A DNA stretch of 9,180 bases from an uncultured Clostridia bacterium (GCA_934271735.1 CAKQSB010000028.1:1-9180), one strand, 5' to 3'; shown: positions 1 to 6,903, numbered from the stretch's first letter. Made by a program: numbers and translations. Notes: a model not told the origin generated them from the sequence alone.

Positions 1-140
1 AAAGTTATTTTAAACTCGTTACTAATCTCTCTTGATTATTAACATTCTATGCAGTTGTCAATCTTCAACTCTCCGTAATACTACGGACGCTCCGCCGAGC
101 TACCGTTCGGCAAGAAACACAACGTGCTTCTCAATGTGAG
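1..140 (-). other. Structured transcript leader, probably rRNA-operon type
   Basis: On the minus strand this stretch lies directly downstream of a very strong promoter and runs off the left edge. It holds two hairpins: TCCGTA-GTAT-TACGGA (6-bp perfect stem, about 70-85) and GCCGA/TCGGC with an 8-base loop (about 95-112). After them comes the run TTGAAGATTGACAACTGCAT, which resembles the conserved TTGAAAACTG-type segment seen near boxA in Bacillota rRNA leaders and 16S-23S spacers. No mature rRNA or tRNA sequence is inside the window. The rRNA assignment is inference from promoter strength, leader structure and this resemblance. A tRNA operon or other stable RNA is the main alternative. Confidence 0.45.
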
Positions 141-147
141 CTTACAT

Positions 148-176
148 ATAATAACATAAGCCATTTTGTATGTCAA
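148..176 (-). promoter_or_regulatory. Strong sigma-A promoter, leftward, off-window RNA operon
   Basis: The minus strand carries a perfect -35 box TTGACA (171-176), a 17-base spacer and the -10 box TATTAT (148-153), which predicts a start near 141. Upstream of the -35 the minus strand has four A-runs, at 180-185, 191-195, 199-207 and 212-218. Their centres are spaced by about 10 to 12 bases. This is the arrangement of a curved, UP-element-like upstream region typical of stable-RNA promoters. Confidence 0.75.
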
Positions 177-179
177 GCG

Positions 180-218
180 TTTTTTCAAACTTTTTAAATT
201 TTTTTTTCGAGTTTTTTT
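180..218 (-). promoter_or_regulatory. Phased A-tracts (UP-element-like) upstream of the promoter
   Basis: Four T-runs on the plus strand, of 6, 5, 9 and 7 bases, have centres near 182.5, 193, 203 and 215, close to one helical turn apart. They lie immediately upstream of the leftward TTGACA box. Phased A-tracts bend DNA, and A-rich DNA here can contact the RNA polymerase alpha C-terminal domains. The sequence pattern is direct; the role is inferred. Confidence 0.6.
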
Positions 219-257
219 GCAGAACATTTTCAGCCGACCCGATATTGCCTCAATAAA

Positions 258-299
258 CATAAAAGCGGGATTACGGAAACAGATCCGCGACCCCGCCTT
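258..299 (-). terminator. Intrinsic terminator after the phospho-sugar mutase gene
   Basis: Read on the minus strand, GCGGG (292-296) and GCGGA form a two-part stem with TCCGT and CCCGC (265-269). There is an internal loop between the two parts and a six-base loop at the tip. The stem is followed by TTTTATG. It starts about 25 bases past the stop codon of the mutase gene at 322 and is the only good terminator in that gap. Confidence 0.7.
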
Positions 300-321
300 A
301 TCATTATATTAAAATATTTAA

Positions 322-2052
322 TTATTCATGTAACATTTTCATAAAATCGGTTTTCATTTCCTCTATCTGCTTTTCGGCGTGAGCCTTATCCTTGCTCTTG
401 ATAGAATAATAAATTTTAAGTTTCGGCTCTGTACCGCTCGGGCGAAGGCAAACGAAACCGCCGCTTAAAAGCTCGTAATAAACGCAGTTTACGCCCTTTA
501 TATCGAGTTCGGTTTCTCCGTCCTCGGACGTTCTTACGCCGGAAAGGTAATCTCTCACTGCGCAGACCGAATAAATCCCGATGTTCGTAATCTTTTTCTC
601 TCTCATTTTTTCGACGGCGGCGTTCATTTCTTTCATTGCGTCAAGTCCCGAATACTTCACGCTCTCCGTACAATCGAGAACGTAACCGTACTTTTCGTAA
701 ATTTCGCAAAGTCTCTGATAAACGCCCTTGCCGATAAATTTATAATAGCACGTCATTTCGGCGAAAAGCATACTCGCAACGACTGCGTCCTTATCCCTCG
801 CGTGAGTTCCGCGAAGATATCCGCAGCTTTCCTCGAAGCCGAACAAAAATACTTTTTCTCCGGTAGCTTCGTATTCCTTGATTTTCTCGCCGATAAACTT
901 AAATCCGACGGGTGTTTCGACAAGCTCTACGTTATAATTGTTGCAGATAAGCTTTGCCATACCCGTGGAAACGAAACTTTTCACGACAACGCCGTTCGAC
1001 GGGAGTTTATTCTCGGCTTTAAGTCTTTGTAAAATATAGTCGAGGAGCAGAATACCCGTCTGGTTACCCGTTAAAGCCTCGAACTCGCCCTCGTTGTTTC
1101 TTATCGCCACGCCTAAACGGTCGCAATCGGGGTCCGTACCGAAAACTACGTCCGCTTTCACCTTGTTCGCGAGGTCGATACCCATAGAAAGAGTTTCCTT
1201 AAACTCGGGGTTAGGCACCTGAACGGTCGAAAAATTCACGTCGGGAACAGCTTGTTCCTCCACGACCACGGGCTTTATGCCGATTTTCTTCAATATAGTC
1301 ATAACAGGAACGTAACCGCTGCCGTGAACGGGCGTGTAAACGATTTTTATACTCTTTCTGACTTTTTTGACTTCTTTTCTCGAAAGAGAAAGCTTTACAA
1401 GCTCCTCGTAATATCTGTTCTGGAAACTTTTGCCGATAACGACGAGCATCTGCGGATTGTTTTTCGATTTGATCGATTCCACGGAAGTTTCCTTAACCGA
1501 AAGATAGTCCGTGATTTCGGAAATATATTTAACGACCTCGTCGGTATCTTCGGGCGACATCTGCGCGCCGTCTTCGCCGTAAACCTTATAGCCGTTATAC
1601 TCTTTCGGGTTATGGCTCGCGGTTATCATTATGCCCGCGAAAGCGTTGAGATTTCTTACCGCGTAAGAAAGCATCGGGACAGGTCTCGGCTCGGGATAGA
1701 TATAAACCTTTATATCATTATATAATAATACTCCCGCCGCGGCTCTTGCGAAAAGCTCCGATTTGTTTCTCGTGTCGTAAGAAATAGCCACGCCTCTTTG
1801 CATTGCGGCTTTACCGTTAGCCTTTATAAACTCCGTAAGACCTTTTGTCGCGCGTCTTACGGTGTAAACGTTCATTCTGTTCGTTCCGTAGCCGATAATG
1901 CCGCGCATACCTGCCGTGCCGAATTCGAGTTCCGCGCCAAATGCGTCCTTTATAGCTTCTTCGTCTCCGCTTATTTTCTTAAGTTCGGAAACGCCTTCCG
2001 GGCAAAGATATTCGCTCGAAATCCAGTTTTCGTAATTTACTTTATAATCCAT
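322..2052 (-). CDS. pgm: Phosphoglucomutase/phosphomannomutase (alpha-D-phosphohexomutase)
   Basis: Cytosolic enzyme that interconverts hexose 1-phosphate and 6-phosphate through a phosphoserine intermediate, feeding cell-wall, glycogen and nucleotide-sugar synthesis. All four family signatures are present (numbering from the upstream ATG at 2073): the catalytic loop TASHNP at 151-156 with Ser153; the metal loop GTDPDCDR with Asp314, 316 and 318; the sugar-specificity loop GFEESCGY at 412-419; and the phosphate-binding loop RPSGTEPK at 544-551. A GTAGMRG motif near residue 52 is also typical of this family. The length of about 576-583 aa fits the long Bacillota and PGM2-like forms. I prefer the ATG at 2052 (MDYKVNYENW...) because GGAG lies just upstream and family members usually begin close to this point. 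The ATG at 2073 would add seven residues and has no convincing ribosome binding site. The gene is monocistronic, with its own promoter and terminator. Substrate preference (glucose or mannose) cannot be settled from sequence alone. Confidence 0.95.
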   Translation of the reverse strand: MDYKVNYENWISSEYLCPEGVSELKKISGDEEAIKDAFGAELEFGTAGMRGIIGYGTNRMNVYTVRRATKGLTEFIKANGKAAMQRGVAISYDTRNKSELFARAAAGVLLYNDIKVYIYPEPRPVPMLSYAVRNLNAFAGIMITASHNPKEYNGYKVYGEDGAQMSPEDTDEVVKYISEITDYLSVKETSVESIKSKNNPQMLVVIGKSFQNRYYEELVKLSLSRKEVKKVRKSIKIVYTPVHGSGYVPVMTILKKIGIKPVVVEEQAVPDVNFSTVQVPNPEFKETLSMGIDLANKVKADVVFGTDPDCDRLGVAIRNNEGEFEALTGNQTGILLLDYILQRLKAENKLPSNGVVVKSFVSTGMAKLICNNYNVELVETPVGFKFIGEKIKEYEATGEKVFLFGFEESCGYLRGTHARDKDAVVASMLFAEMTCYYKFIGKGVYQRLCEIYEKYGYVLDCTESVKYSGLDAMKEMNAAVEKMREKKITNIGIYSVCAVRDYLSGVRTSEDGETELDIKGVNCVYYELLSGGFVCLRPSGTEPKLKIYYSIKSKDKAHAEKQIEEMKTDFMKMLHE

Positions 2053-2138
2053 ATTCTCCGTCAGCTCCCTCATAATTTACCCGAGCGGAAAGTTTTCGTC
2101 AGGCAAAATAACGATTATTTCTTTCTTTAAACGTTTTC

Positions 2139-2167
2139 ATTATATAATATTCGTTGATAAATGTCAA
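2139..2167 (-). promoter_or_regulatory. Consensus sigma-A promoter for the mutase gene
   Basis: The minus strand reads TTGACA (2162-2167), a 17-base spacer, then TATAAT (2139-2144), a perfect match to the sigma-A consensus. The predicted start near 2132 gives a leader of about 80 bases before the preferred start codon. It is divergent from the glycosyltransferase promoter, with the two -35 boxes about 37 bases apart. Confidence 0.85.
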
Positions 2168-2204
2168 AATATAATTCGGAATTTACAAAAAATAATAATT
2201 ATTG

Positions 2205-2233
2205 TTTACTTTTGTCGTTTAAAATGTTAAAAT
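2205..2233 (+). promoter_or_regulatory. Probable sigma-A promoter for the glycosyltransferase run
   Basis: TTTACT (2205-2210, 4 of 6 consensus bases), a 17-base spacer and TAAAAT (2228-2233, 5 of 6) predict a start near 2240. That places the transcript start downstream of the ATG at 2232, so the glycosyltransferase should begin at the later ATG at 2262. The flank is AT-rich. Confidence 0.6.
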
Positions 2234-2261
2234 GAGAATGAAAAAATATTCGGAGGAAAAA

Positions 2262-3215
2262 ATGGAAAAACCGATTATCAGTATCGTTACGCCCGTTTAC
2301 AACGAAGAAGAAAGTTTACCCGCTTTTTACGAAAGGGTCGTTCCGATAATGGAAAAAATAGGGCTTCCTTTCGAAATAATCGCCGTCGACGACGGAAGCA
2401 GAGACAGAAGCCTTGAAATCATAACCGAACATTGCAAAAACGACCCGCGCCTTAAATGCGTGAGTTTTTCGAGGAATTTCGGTCAGCAAGCCGCATTTTT
2501 CTGCGGTCTTTCGAGCTGCTCGGGAGACGCGGCGATTTTAATCGACGCGGATTTGCAAGACCCGCCCGAAATTTTCCCCGAAATGATAGCCAAGTGGCAG
2601 GAAGGGTACGACGTCGTTCACGGTGTGAGAAGAGTCCGCAAAAAGGAATCGCTTTTCAAAAAGGCATCTTCCGCGATGTGGATAAATATGACGCGAAAAC
2701 TTTCCGAACTCGATATTCCGAAAAACGTAGGCGAATTCAAACTTTACGGGAGAAAGGTCATAGACGCGATCATCGCGCTCCCCGAAAGAAGCAGATCGCT
2801 TCGAACCGAGGTCGCGTGGGTCGGATTCAAGCAGACTTCCGTCGAATTCGACAGAGAGGAAAGAAAGGCGGGCGAAACCAAATTCACACTCAAAAAGATG
2901 ATACGTTTCGCCGAACAAAGCACTATTCCTTATAGCCCCAAGGTTTTGAAACTTTCGGGGAAACTCGGAATTTTCGGCGCGGTTTTATCGTTAGCGGCGT
3001 TCATAACGTTTATCGTCCTCGCGGCGATAGGAAAACCGCTTCCGCTCGAGGCGTGGCTTTTCCCGACGATAGGGCTTGCCTGCTCGATTCTTCTTATCTC
3101 CCGCGGAATTTCCGATCTTTACCTCGCGTATATGTACGAAGATATCAAGAACAGACCCATTTACATTGCGAACAAAAAGATAAATTTCGACGACAAGGAT
3201 ACGACAAATGGTTAA
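2262..3215 (+). CDS. Family 2 glycosyltransferase, GtrB/DPM1-like, membrane-anchored
   Basis: Predicted inner-membrane glycosyltransferase that transfers a sugar from a nucleotide donor, most likely to undecaprenyl phosphate, as GtrB/ArnC/DPM1-type enzymes do. The GT-A domain is evident: a VTPVYNEEESL start, DDGSRDRS for nucleotide binding, and the metal-binding and catalytic stretch IDADLQDPPE. Two hydrophobic segments near the C-terminus (about residues 228-250 and 263-283) are followed by a polar tail containing NRPIYI, like the RPxYI tails of this family. The start at 2262 is chosen because GGAGG lies 6 bases upstream; an in-frame ATG at 2232 falls inside the -10 box. That gives 317 aa, the usual size. 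The donor sugar and final product (wall teichoic, exopolysaccharide or lipid decoration) are not evident. It is the first gene of a plus-strand run and overlaps the next gene by 8 bases. Confidence 0.9.
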   Translation: MEKPIISIVTPVYNEEESLPAFYERVVPIMEKIGLPFEIIAVDDGSRDRSLEIITEHCKNDPRLKCVSFSRNFGQQAAFFCGLSSCSGDAAILIDADLQDPPEIFPEMIAKWQEGYDVVHGVRRVRKKESLFKKASSAMWINMTRKLSELDIPKNVGEFKLYGRKVIDAIIALPERSRSLRTEVAWVGFKQTSVEFDREERKAGETKFTLKKMIRFAEQSTIPYSPKVLKLSGKLGIFGAVLSLAAFITFIVLAAIGKPLPLEAWLFPTIGLACSILLISRGISDLYLAYMYEDIKNRPIYIANKKINFDDKDTTNG

Positions 3216-3873
3216 TATCGGCAACGACTGGGACGAAGTTTTAAAGGATCTTTTCAAAAGCGAAAATTACGAAAAGATAAGAGAGTTTTTAAAGAGCGAA
3301 TATTCTCTGCATACGATTTACCCCTCGATGTACGACATATTCAACGCATTTAAAATAACGCCCTATAAGTCGATTAAAGCCGTTATTTTGGGTCAGGATC
3401 CCTATCACGAACCGGGGCAGGCACACGGGCTTTGCTTCTCGGTCAAGGAAGGGACGAAGCTTCCGCCGTCGCTCGTGAATATTTATAAAGAGCTTTATTC
3501 CGACCTCGGAATCGAGCCTTCCGAAAGCGGCGATCTCACTGCCTGGGCGAAACAGGGCGTACTTCTTTTAAACACTACTCTTACGGTCAGAAGAGGCGTT
3601 GCAAACTCTCATTCCAAATGCGGTTGGACGGAATTTACCGACGAAGTAATCAAAAAAATATCGGAAAGAGAAAAACCCGTCGTGTTTATCCTCTGGGGCG
3701 GCAACGCGAGGGCGAAAAAATCGCTCATAGACCTTTCAAGACATTTTGTTATCGAAAGCGCACACCCGAGTCCGTTATCCTGCTATAACGGATTTTTCGG
3801 AAGCAAACCGTTTTCGAGAACTAACGAATACTTGAAATCGATAGGCGAAACGCCGATAGACTGGCGACTTTAA
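3208..3873 (+). CDS. ung: Uracil-DNA glycosylase, family 1
   Basis: Base-excision repair enzyme that cuts uracil from DNA after cytosine deamination or dUTP misincorporation, acting in the cytoplasm on the nucleoid. Family 1 motifs are complete: the water-activating loop GQDPYH at 62-67 with Asp64; the uracil-contacting LLLNTTLTV with Asn122; and the minor-groove intercalation loop HPSPLS with His186. The length of 221 aa is normal. The ATG lies inside the end of the glycosyltransferase gene (8-base overlap), with AAGGA 8 bases upstream, so it is probably translated from the same transcript. The neighbour is not functionally related, so the link looks organisational. No terminator is visible after it. 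Confidence 0.97.
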   Translation: MVNIGNDWDEVLKDLFKSENYEKIREFLKSEYSLHTIYPSMYDIFNAFKITPYKSIKAVILGQDPYHEPGQAHGLCFSVKEGTKLPPSLVNIYKELYSDLGIEPSESGDLTAWAKQGVLLLNTTLTVRRGVANSHSKCGWTEFTDEVIKKISEREKPVVFILWGGNARAKKSLIDLSRHFVIESAHPSPLSCYNGFFGSKPFSRTNEYLKSIGETPIDWRL

Positions 3874-3960
3874 GTCGTTTATTTCGGATATTTTATAACG
3901 ATAATCGACTTATAGACGGGTTTTCACGACTTATTTAATCTTTATGCGGAGGAAATAAAA

Positions 3961-4785
3961 ATGGACTGGGAACAAATATGGCAATCCGTTCGGAGTTGGC
4001 TCAACACGACGGGAATTAAAATTCTCATCTCGATAATCCTTATTTTAGTATCGTTTGCGATTATCAACAAAATCTGCAAATCGATTGCGAGAAAGGAAAG
4101 AAAAATCGAAGCAACGGGAAAGGTTGACAAAACTTTATACAGAACGCTTTCTTACGTTTTGAAAATCGTTCTGAAAATTCTCGTGGTTATCGCGATAATC
4201 GGCTATCTCGGACTTGACACGAGCGGAATAAGCGCGCTTATCGCATCGCTCGGAGTCGGCGTTGGCTTAGCCGTCAACGGCGCGCTCTCGAATTTCGCGG
4301 GCGGCGTGCTGCTTCTTGTAACGAGACCGTTTAAGGTTGACGATTACATCGAGGCGTGCGGTTATTCGGGTACGGTCGAGGATATTTTTATCTGTAATAC
4401 CAAGATAATAACGCCGGACAACAAGGTCGTTTATCTCCCCAACGGAAAGCTTTCCACAAGCGAAATCGTGAATTACTCAGAAAAGGATTTAAGGCGCGTG
4501 GATTTTACGTTTTCAATCGCTTATTCGGACGATTTCGAAAAGGCAAAATCGATTATTCTCGGCGTTGCCGAAAACGAACCGCTCATTTTAAAGGATCCTG
4601 CGGGGCTTGTGAGAATGCAATCCCACGGCGACAGCGCAATTATGATTGCGGCGAAATTCTGGTGCAAAAACGCCGATTACTGGACAGTTTATTTCGATAT
4701 CACCGAGGGCGTTAAAAAAGCTTTCGACGAAAACGGTATAGAAATCCCCTTCAATCAGCTCGACGTTCACGTTAAAAACGATTAA
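3961..4785 (+). CDS. mscS: Small-conductance mechanosensitive channel, MscS family
   Basis: Membrane channel that opens under membrane tension and releases solutes during hypo-osmotic shock; MscS proteins act as heptamers. At 274 aa it is close to the minimal three-helix MscS (E. coli MscS is 286 aa). Segments: TM1 about 17-36, TM2 about 65-84, then the Gly/Ala-rich pore helix TM3 about 88-120 containing GVGVGLAVNGALSNFAGG and ending in the hallmark RPFKVDD. The cytoplasmic beta domain follows (about 121-180, with VVYLPNGKLS and IVNYS), then the alpha/beta domain ending in FDENGIEIPFNQLDVH. GGAGG lies 8 bases before the ATG. An 87-base gap separates it from ung. I see no clear promoter in that gap, so read-through from the glycosyltransferase promoter is plausible. 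Confidence 0.93.
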   Translation: MDWEQIWQSVRSWLNTTGIKILISIILILVSFAIINKICKSIARKERKIEATGKVDKTLYRTLSYVLKIVLKILVVIAIIGYLGLDTSGISALIASLGVGVGLAVNGALSNFAGGVLLLVTRPFKVDDYIEACGYSGTVEDIFICNTKIITPDNKVVYLPNGKLSTSEIVNYSEKDLRRVDFTFSIAYSDDFEKAKSIILGVAENEPLILKDPAGLVRMQSHGDSAIMIAAKFWCKNADYWTVYFDITEGVKKAFDENGIEIPFNQLDVHVKND

Positions 4786-4807
4786 AAATATAGCTCAAAA
4801 AAAATTT

Positions 4808-4849
4808 GCGCCGCCCGAAATTCGGTTTTATCCGAAATTCGGGCGGCGC
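4808..4849. terminator. Bidirectional terminator with 18-bp perfect stem
   Basis: A perfect 18-bp inverted repeat (4808-4825 and 4832-4849) encloses the six-base loop TTTTAT. On the plus strand it is followed by GCTTTATTT. On the minus strand it is followed by AAA and then eight Ts (4797-4804). It sits between two convergent genes, the MscS channel on the left and the ribbon-helix-helix gene on the right, and can end both transcripts. Confidence 0.92.
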
Positions 4850-4856
4850 GCTTTAT

Positions 4857-5051
4857 TTACCTGTTATCGTTATCCGAAACTTCCCCGGGAACATACTTCC
4901 CACTTTTTTTATGCGTTTTAACACATTCCGTAAGCAAATACTCTATCTGCCCGTTCACCGATCTGAAATCGCTTTCAGCCCACCTCGCAAGCTCGTCGAA
5001 CAAATCCGCGCTTATCCTCAGCGGAATTTGCTTTTTCTTCCCGTCGTTCAT
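4857..5051 (-). CDS. Small ribbon-helix-helix (Arc-like) DNA-binding protein
   Basis: This 64-aa protein shows the ribbon-helix-helix pattern: a short strand KQIPLRI (7-13), helix 1 about 14-26 (ADLFDELARWAES), a turn with RSVNGQ (30-35), and helix 2 about 33-46 (NGQIEYLLTECVKT). The strand would pair in a dimer and insert into the DNA major groove, as in Arc. The rest is a charged tail. Its ATG follows the stop codon of the SPFH gene by one base (TGAGATG), and only a weak GGGAAG lies upstream. This suggests translational coupling and joint expression. It may regulate its own operon through the inverted repeat at 6101-6119; that is inference. An antitoxin role is possible, but the partner here is an SPFH protein, not a toxin. 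Confidence 0.8.
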   Translation of the reverse strand: MNDGKKKQIPLRISADLFDELARWAESDFRSVNGQIEYLLTECVKTHKKSGKYVPGEVSDNDNR

Positions 5052-5052
5052 C

Positions 5053-6078
5053 TCAATAGAGACTTCCCGAATTTACTATGGGCTGAGCGTCGCGATTGCC
5101 GCAAAGAACAACTAAAAGGTTAGAAACCATCGCAGCTTTTCTCTCTTCATCGAGTTCCACCGTGCCGTGTTCTTTAAGTCTTTCGAGAGCCATTTCAACC
5201 ATTCCGACAGCGCCGTCGACAATCATTTTTCTCGCGTCGATAATCGCGGAAGCCTGCTGACGTTGAAGCATTACCGCCGCAATTTCGGGCGCATAAGCAA
5301 GGTAAGTTATGCGCGCTTCGACAATCTCAAGCCCCGCGGTCTCCACTCTGGACTGAATTTCCTTCTTGATTCTCTCCGCGACAACTTCGCTCGAACCCCT
5401 CAAACTTCCCTCGTCCGCTAAGCCGTCGCCGGTTGTGTCGACGTTGGGCGCGACGTCGTAAGGATAAATTCTGACGATATTTCTGAGCGCGCTGTCACAC
5501 TGAAGCGAAAGATATTCCTTGTAGTTATCCACGCAGAACACCGCCTTAGCCGTATCGACGACTCTCCAGGTAACGGCGATACCTATTTCGACGGGATTAC
5601 CGAGACAATCGTTAATTTTCTGACGATTGTTGTTTAAAGTCATTATTTTGAGCGATATTTTCTTATTCGGCACTGCCACGTTCACCGTAACTCCGTCGCT
5701 GTTTACGCTCGTTGCGGGCGTAAGCGTTTTAACGTCTCCGCTCTGATTAAGTTTAGTGTCCGAAGCGGGATTAACCGCCGAACAGAACGGGTTTACAGCA
5801 TAAAAACCGTCGCCTTTGAGTGTACCTATGTACTTACCGAAAAGGGTTAAAACCAAAGCTTCCTGCGGTTTCAAAACCTTAAGCCCCGCAAACATAAATA
5901 CGGCGACAAGAACGAGAATTGCCGAACCGACCATCAGAACCGAGCCCAGAACATAATTTTCGACTTCGATTTTGCCGCCGCCGAAGATAAATCCCGCAAT
6001 TCCGATAATCACAAACAGAATACCGAGCAAAAGATTTCTCATTCCGTGTTTTTTGCCTTGTAAAACTTTTTCTTCCAT
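5053..6078 (-). CDS. SPFH/band 7 domain membrane protein
   Basis: 341-aa member of the stomatin/prohibitin/flotillin/HflK superfamily, whose bacterial members form membrane-bound oligomeric assemblies linked to membrane microdomains and quality control. Two hydrophobic segments come first (about 14-34 and 43-65), with a Gly-rich turn between them. The SPFH domain runs from about 66 (LKPQEALVLTLFGKY) to about 262. The conserved region AGLEIVEARITYLAYAPEI lies at 248-266, followed by LQRQQASAIIDARK (271-284) and an acidic-basic C-terminal helix. A segment DTTGDGLADE at 214-223 looks like a calcium-binding loop inserted in the domain. Start: ATG at 6078 with AAGGAG about 8 bases upstream. It has its own near-consensus promoter and is the first gene of a two-gene operon with the ribbon-helix-helix gene. 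The exact role is unknown. Confidence 0.88.
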   Translation of the reverse strand: MEEKVLQGKKHGMRNLLLGILFVIIGIAGFIFGGGKIEVENYVLGSVLMVGSAILVLVAVFMFAGLKVLKPQEALVLTLFGKYIGTLKGDGFYAVNPFCSAVNPASDTKLNQSGDVKTLTPATSVNSDGVTVNVAVPNKKISLKIMTLNNNRQKINDCLGNPVEIGIAVTWRVVDTAKAVFCVDNYKEYLSLQCDSALRNIVRIYPYDVAPNVDTTGDGLADEGSLRGSSEVVAERIKKEIQSRVETAGLEIVEARITYLAYAPEIAAVMLQRQQASAIIDARKMIVDGAVGMVEMALERLKEHGTVELDEERKAAMVSNLLVVLCGNRDAQPIVNSGSLY

Positions 6079-6100
6079 TTTTCTCTCCTTGAAATTGTTT

Positions 6101-6119
6101 TGATATCTTTATGATATCA
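6101..6119. promoter_or_regulatory. Inverted repeat over the SPFH promoter, candidate operator
   Basis: TGATATC (6101-6107) and GATATCA (6113-6119) form a perfect 7-bp inverted repeat with a 5-base centre. It covers the -10 box and the predicted start of the SPFH operon, so a bound protein would block transcription. The operon's own ribbon-helix-helix protein is the obvious candidate. The repeat is seen directly; the binding is inferred. Confidence 0.5.
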
Positions 6120-6139
6120 CATTTAACTTACGCTGTCAA
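6111..6139 (-). promoter_or_regulatory. Near-consensus sigma-A promoter of the SPFH operon
   Basis: The minus strand reads TTGACA (6134-6139), a 17-base spacer, then TATCAT (6111-6116). The predicted start is near 6104, about 26 bases before the ATG at 6078. The -35 box lies 8 bases beyond the T-run of the preceding terminator. Confidence 0.8.
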
Positions 6140-6146
6140 GCAAAAA

Positions 6147-6184
6147 CATAAAAAAGAGACTTTGTTAAAAAACAAAATCTCCGT
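6147..6184 (-). terminator. Intrinsic terminator ending the accessory cluster
   Basis: On the minus strand an 11-bp stem (6171-6181 with 6156-6166, one G-U pair) closes a four-base loop and is followed by TTTTTTATG. It begins about 35 bases past the stop codon of the HEAT-like gene at 6218 and insulates that cluster from the SPFH promoter. Confidence 0.85.
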
Positions 6185-6217
6185 TTTTGTCTTTCCGATC
6201 CTCCGCAAACAGAAAAA

Positions 6218-6647
6218 TCAGGAATAATACATCGCTTTTTTAGTTATGTTAATATACTCTCTGTAAGTTGTTTTCAGCAATTTCGGATATTCGTTCGGTT
6301 CATCGTACCTTATCCATTCGATAGCCGACGGATTTAAAAACTTCTCTATATATTGATTAAGTTCTTTTCTTCTGAATCTGCCCAAAGCCTTAATCGCGCA
6401 TTGAGAAACGTAAAATTTCTGATCTTCGGCGATCGTTCCGATCCAGTTTTCGGGAATAACGGTAACGTAATCAAGCGCTTTTATCAGATACGGTATAGCT
6501 TTTTCCACTCTCAGCTTGCCGAGCATCTGCACAAGATAACAAGCTTCCATCGTAACGTCGTTACTCAGAAATTCGAAATACGTATCCAGATATCTTAAAT
6601 CGCAAATTTTCGCAAGCGTTTGCGACACGACGTTTAAAAAATCCCAG
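6218..6647 (-). pseudogene. 3' part of a HEAT-repeat-like gene split by a small element
   Basis: The open frame runs from the edge of the inserted element (6647) to TAA at 6218. The first possible start inside it is GTG at 6628, giving 136 aa, and it has no proper ribosome binding site. The protein is made of helix pairs: MEACYLVQMLGKL with VEKAIPYLIKALDY (about 27-54 from the GTG), then YVSQCAIKALGRF with KELNQYIEKFL (about 73-98). This is the A/B helix pattern of HEAT or PBS-lyase-like repeats, which bind other proteins. Joined in frame to 6931-7229 after removal of the 283-bp element, it makes a 242-aa protein. On its own it is probably not translated efficiently. The original function is unknown; an immunity or adaptor protein is a guess from the neighbours. 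Confidence 0.7.
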
Positions 6648-6674
6648 TTATGCCAGACAAGAACAAGACGAACC
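6648..6674 (+). repeat. Left terminal inverted repeat
   Basis: 27 bases beginning TTATGCCAGACAAGAA. They match the reverse complement of 6904-6930 at 23 of 27 positions, with mismatches at positions 10, 17, 20 and 23. Confidence 0.8.
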
Positions 6675-6678
6675 GTGG

Positions 6679-6782
6679 TCTGACGGCGTATTTTTGACTA
6701 ATACCGCGTTCCGCTCACGTGTTATACATTGAGTATTAACGCGTTCGCGCGCCTTGTCTTAGTCTAAAAATCCGCCGTCAGA
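6679..6782. repeat. Internal hairpin 1 of the element
   Basis: The left arm 6679-6701 (TCTGACGGCG, then an AT-rich part, then GACTAA) pairs with the right arm 6759-6782 with one mismatch and one bulge. Inside it are smaller pairs, CGCGTT (6705-6710) with AACGCG (6738-6743) and CTCA with TGAG. Confidence 0.75.
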
Positions 6783-6793
6783 CTTGCAAGCAA

Positions 6794-6900
6794 CCAAAAC
6801 GCCGATATTTCCGATGATTTTTGGTAAAGACGAACGCCGACGTACTTGCCGTACTTCAAGTGAGTATTTGACAAAAAGCGCGGAAATTGCGGCGTTTTGG
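6794..6900. repeat. Internal hairpin 2 of the element
   Basis: The left arm 6794-6813 (CCAAAACGCCG...) and the right arm 6881-6900 are inverted copies matching at 18 of 20 positions. Near the tip ACTTG and CAAGT can pair around an 8-base loop (about 6844-6861). Confidence 0.75.
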
Positions 6901-6903
6901 CAA

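Noticed and set aside
1252..1725. 157-aa plus-strand open frame inside the mutase gene
   Set aside because: It is antisense to a complete phospho-sugar mutase with all family motifs, so it is a shadow, as are the other plus-strand frames at 802-1032 and 1798-2130.
2232..2261. Upstream in-frame ATG for the glycosyltransferase
   Set aside because: It falls within the -10 box and ahead of the predicted transcript start, while the ATG at 2262 has GGAGG at ideal spacing and matches the usual family N-terminus.
3867..3935. Long-range inverted repeat AAGTCGT/ACGACTT between ung and the channel gene
   Set aside because: Seven base pairs around a loop of about 50 bases, with no T-run, is too weak to call a terminator or riboswitch.
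4806..5123. 105-aa plus-strand open frame
   Set aside because: It starts inside the terminator stem and is antisense to the ribbon-helix-helix gene; no motif or ribosome binding site.
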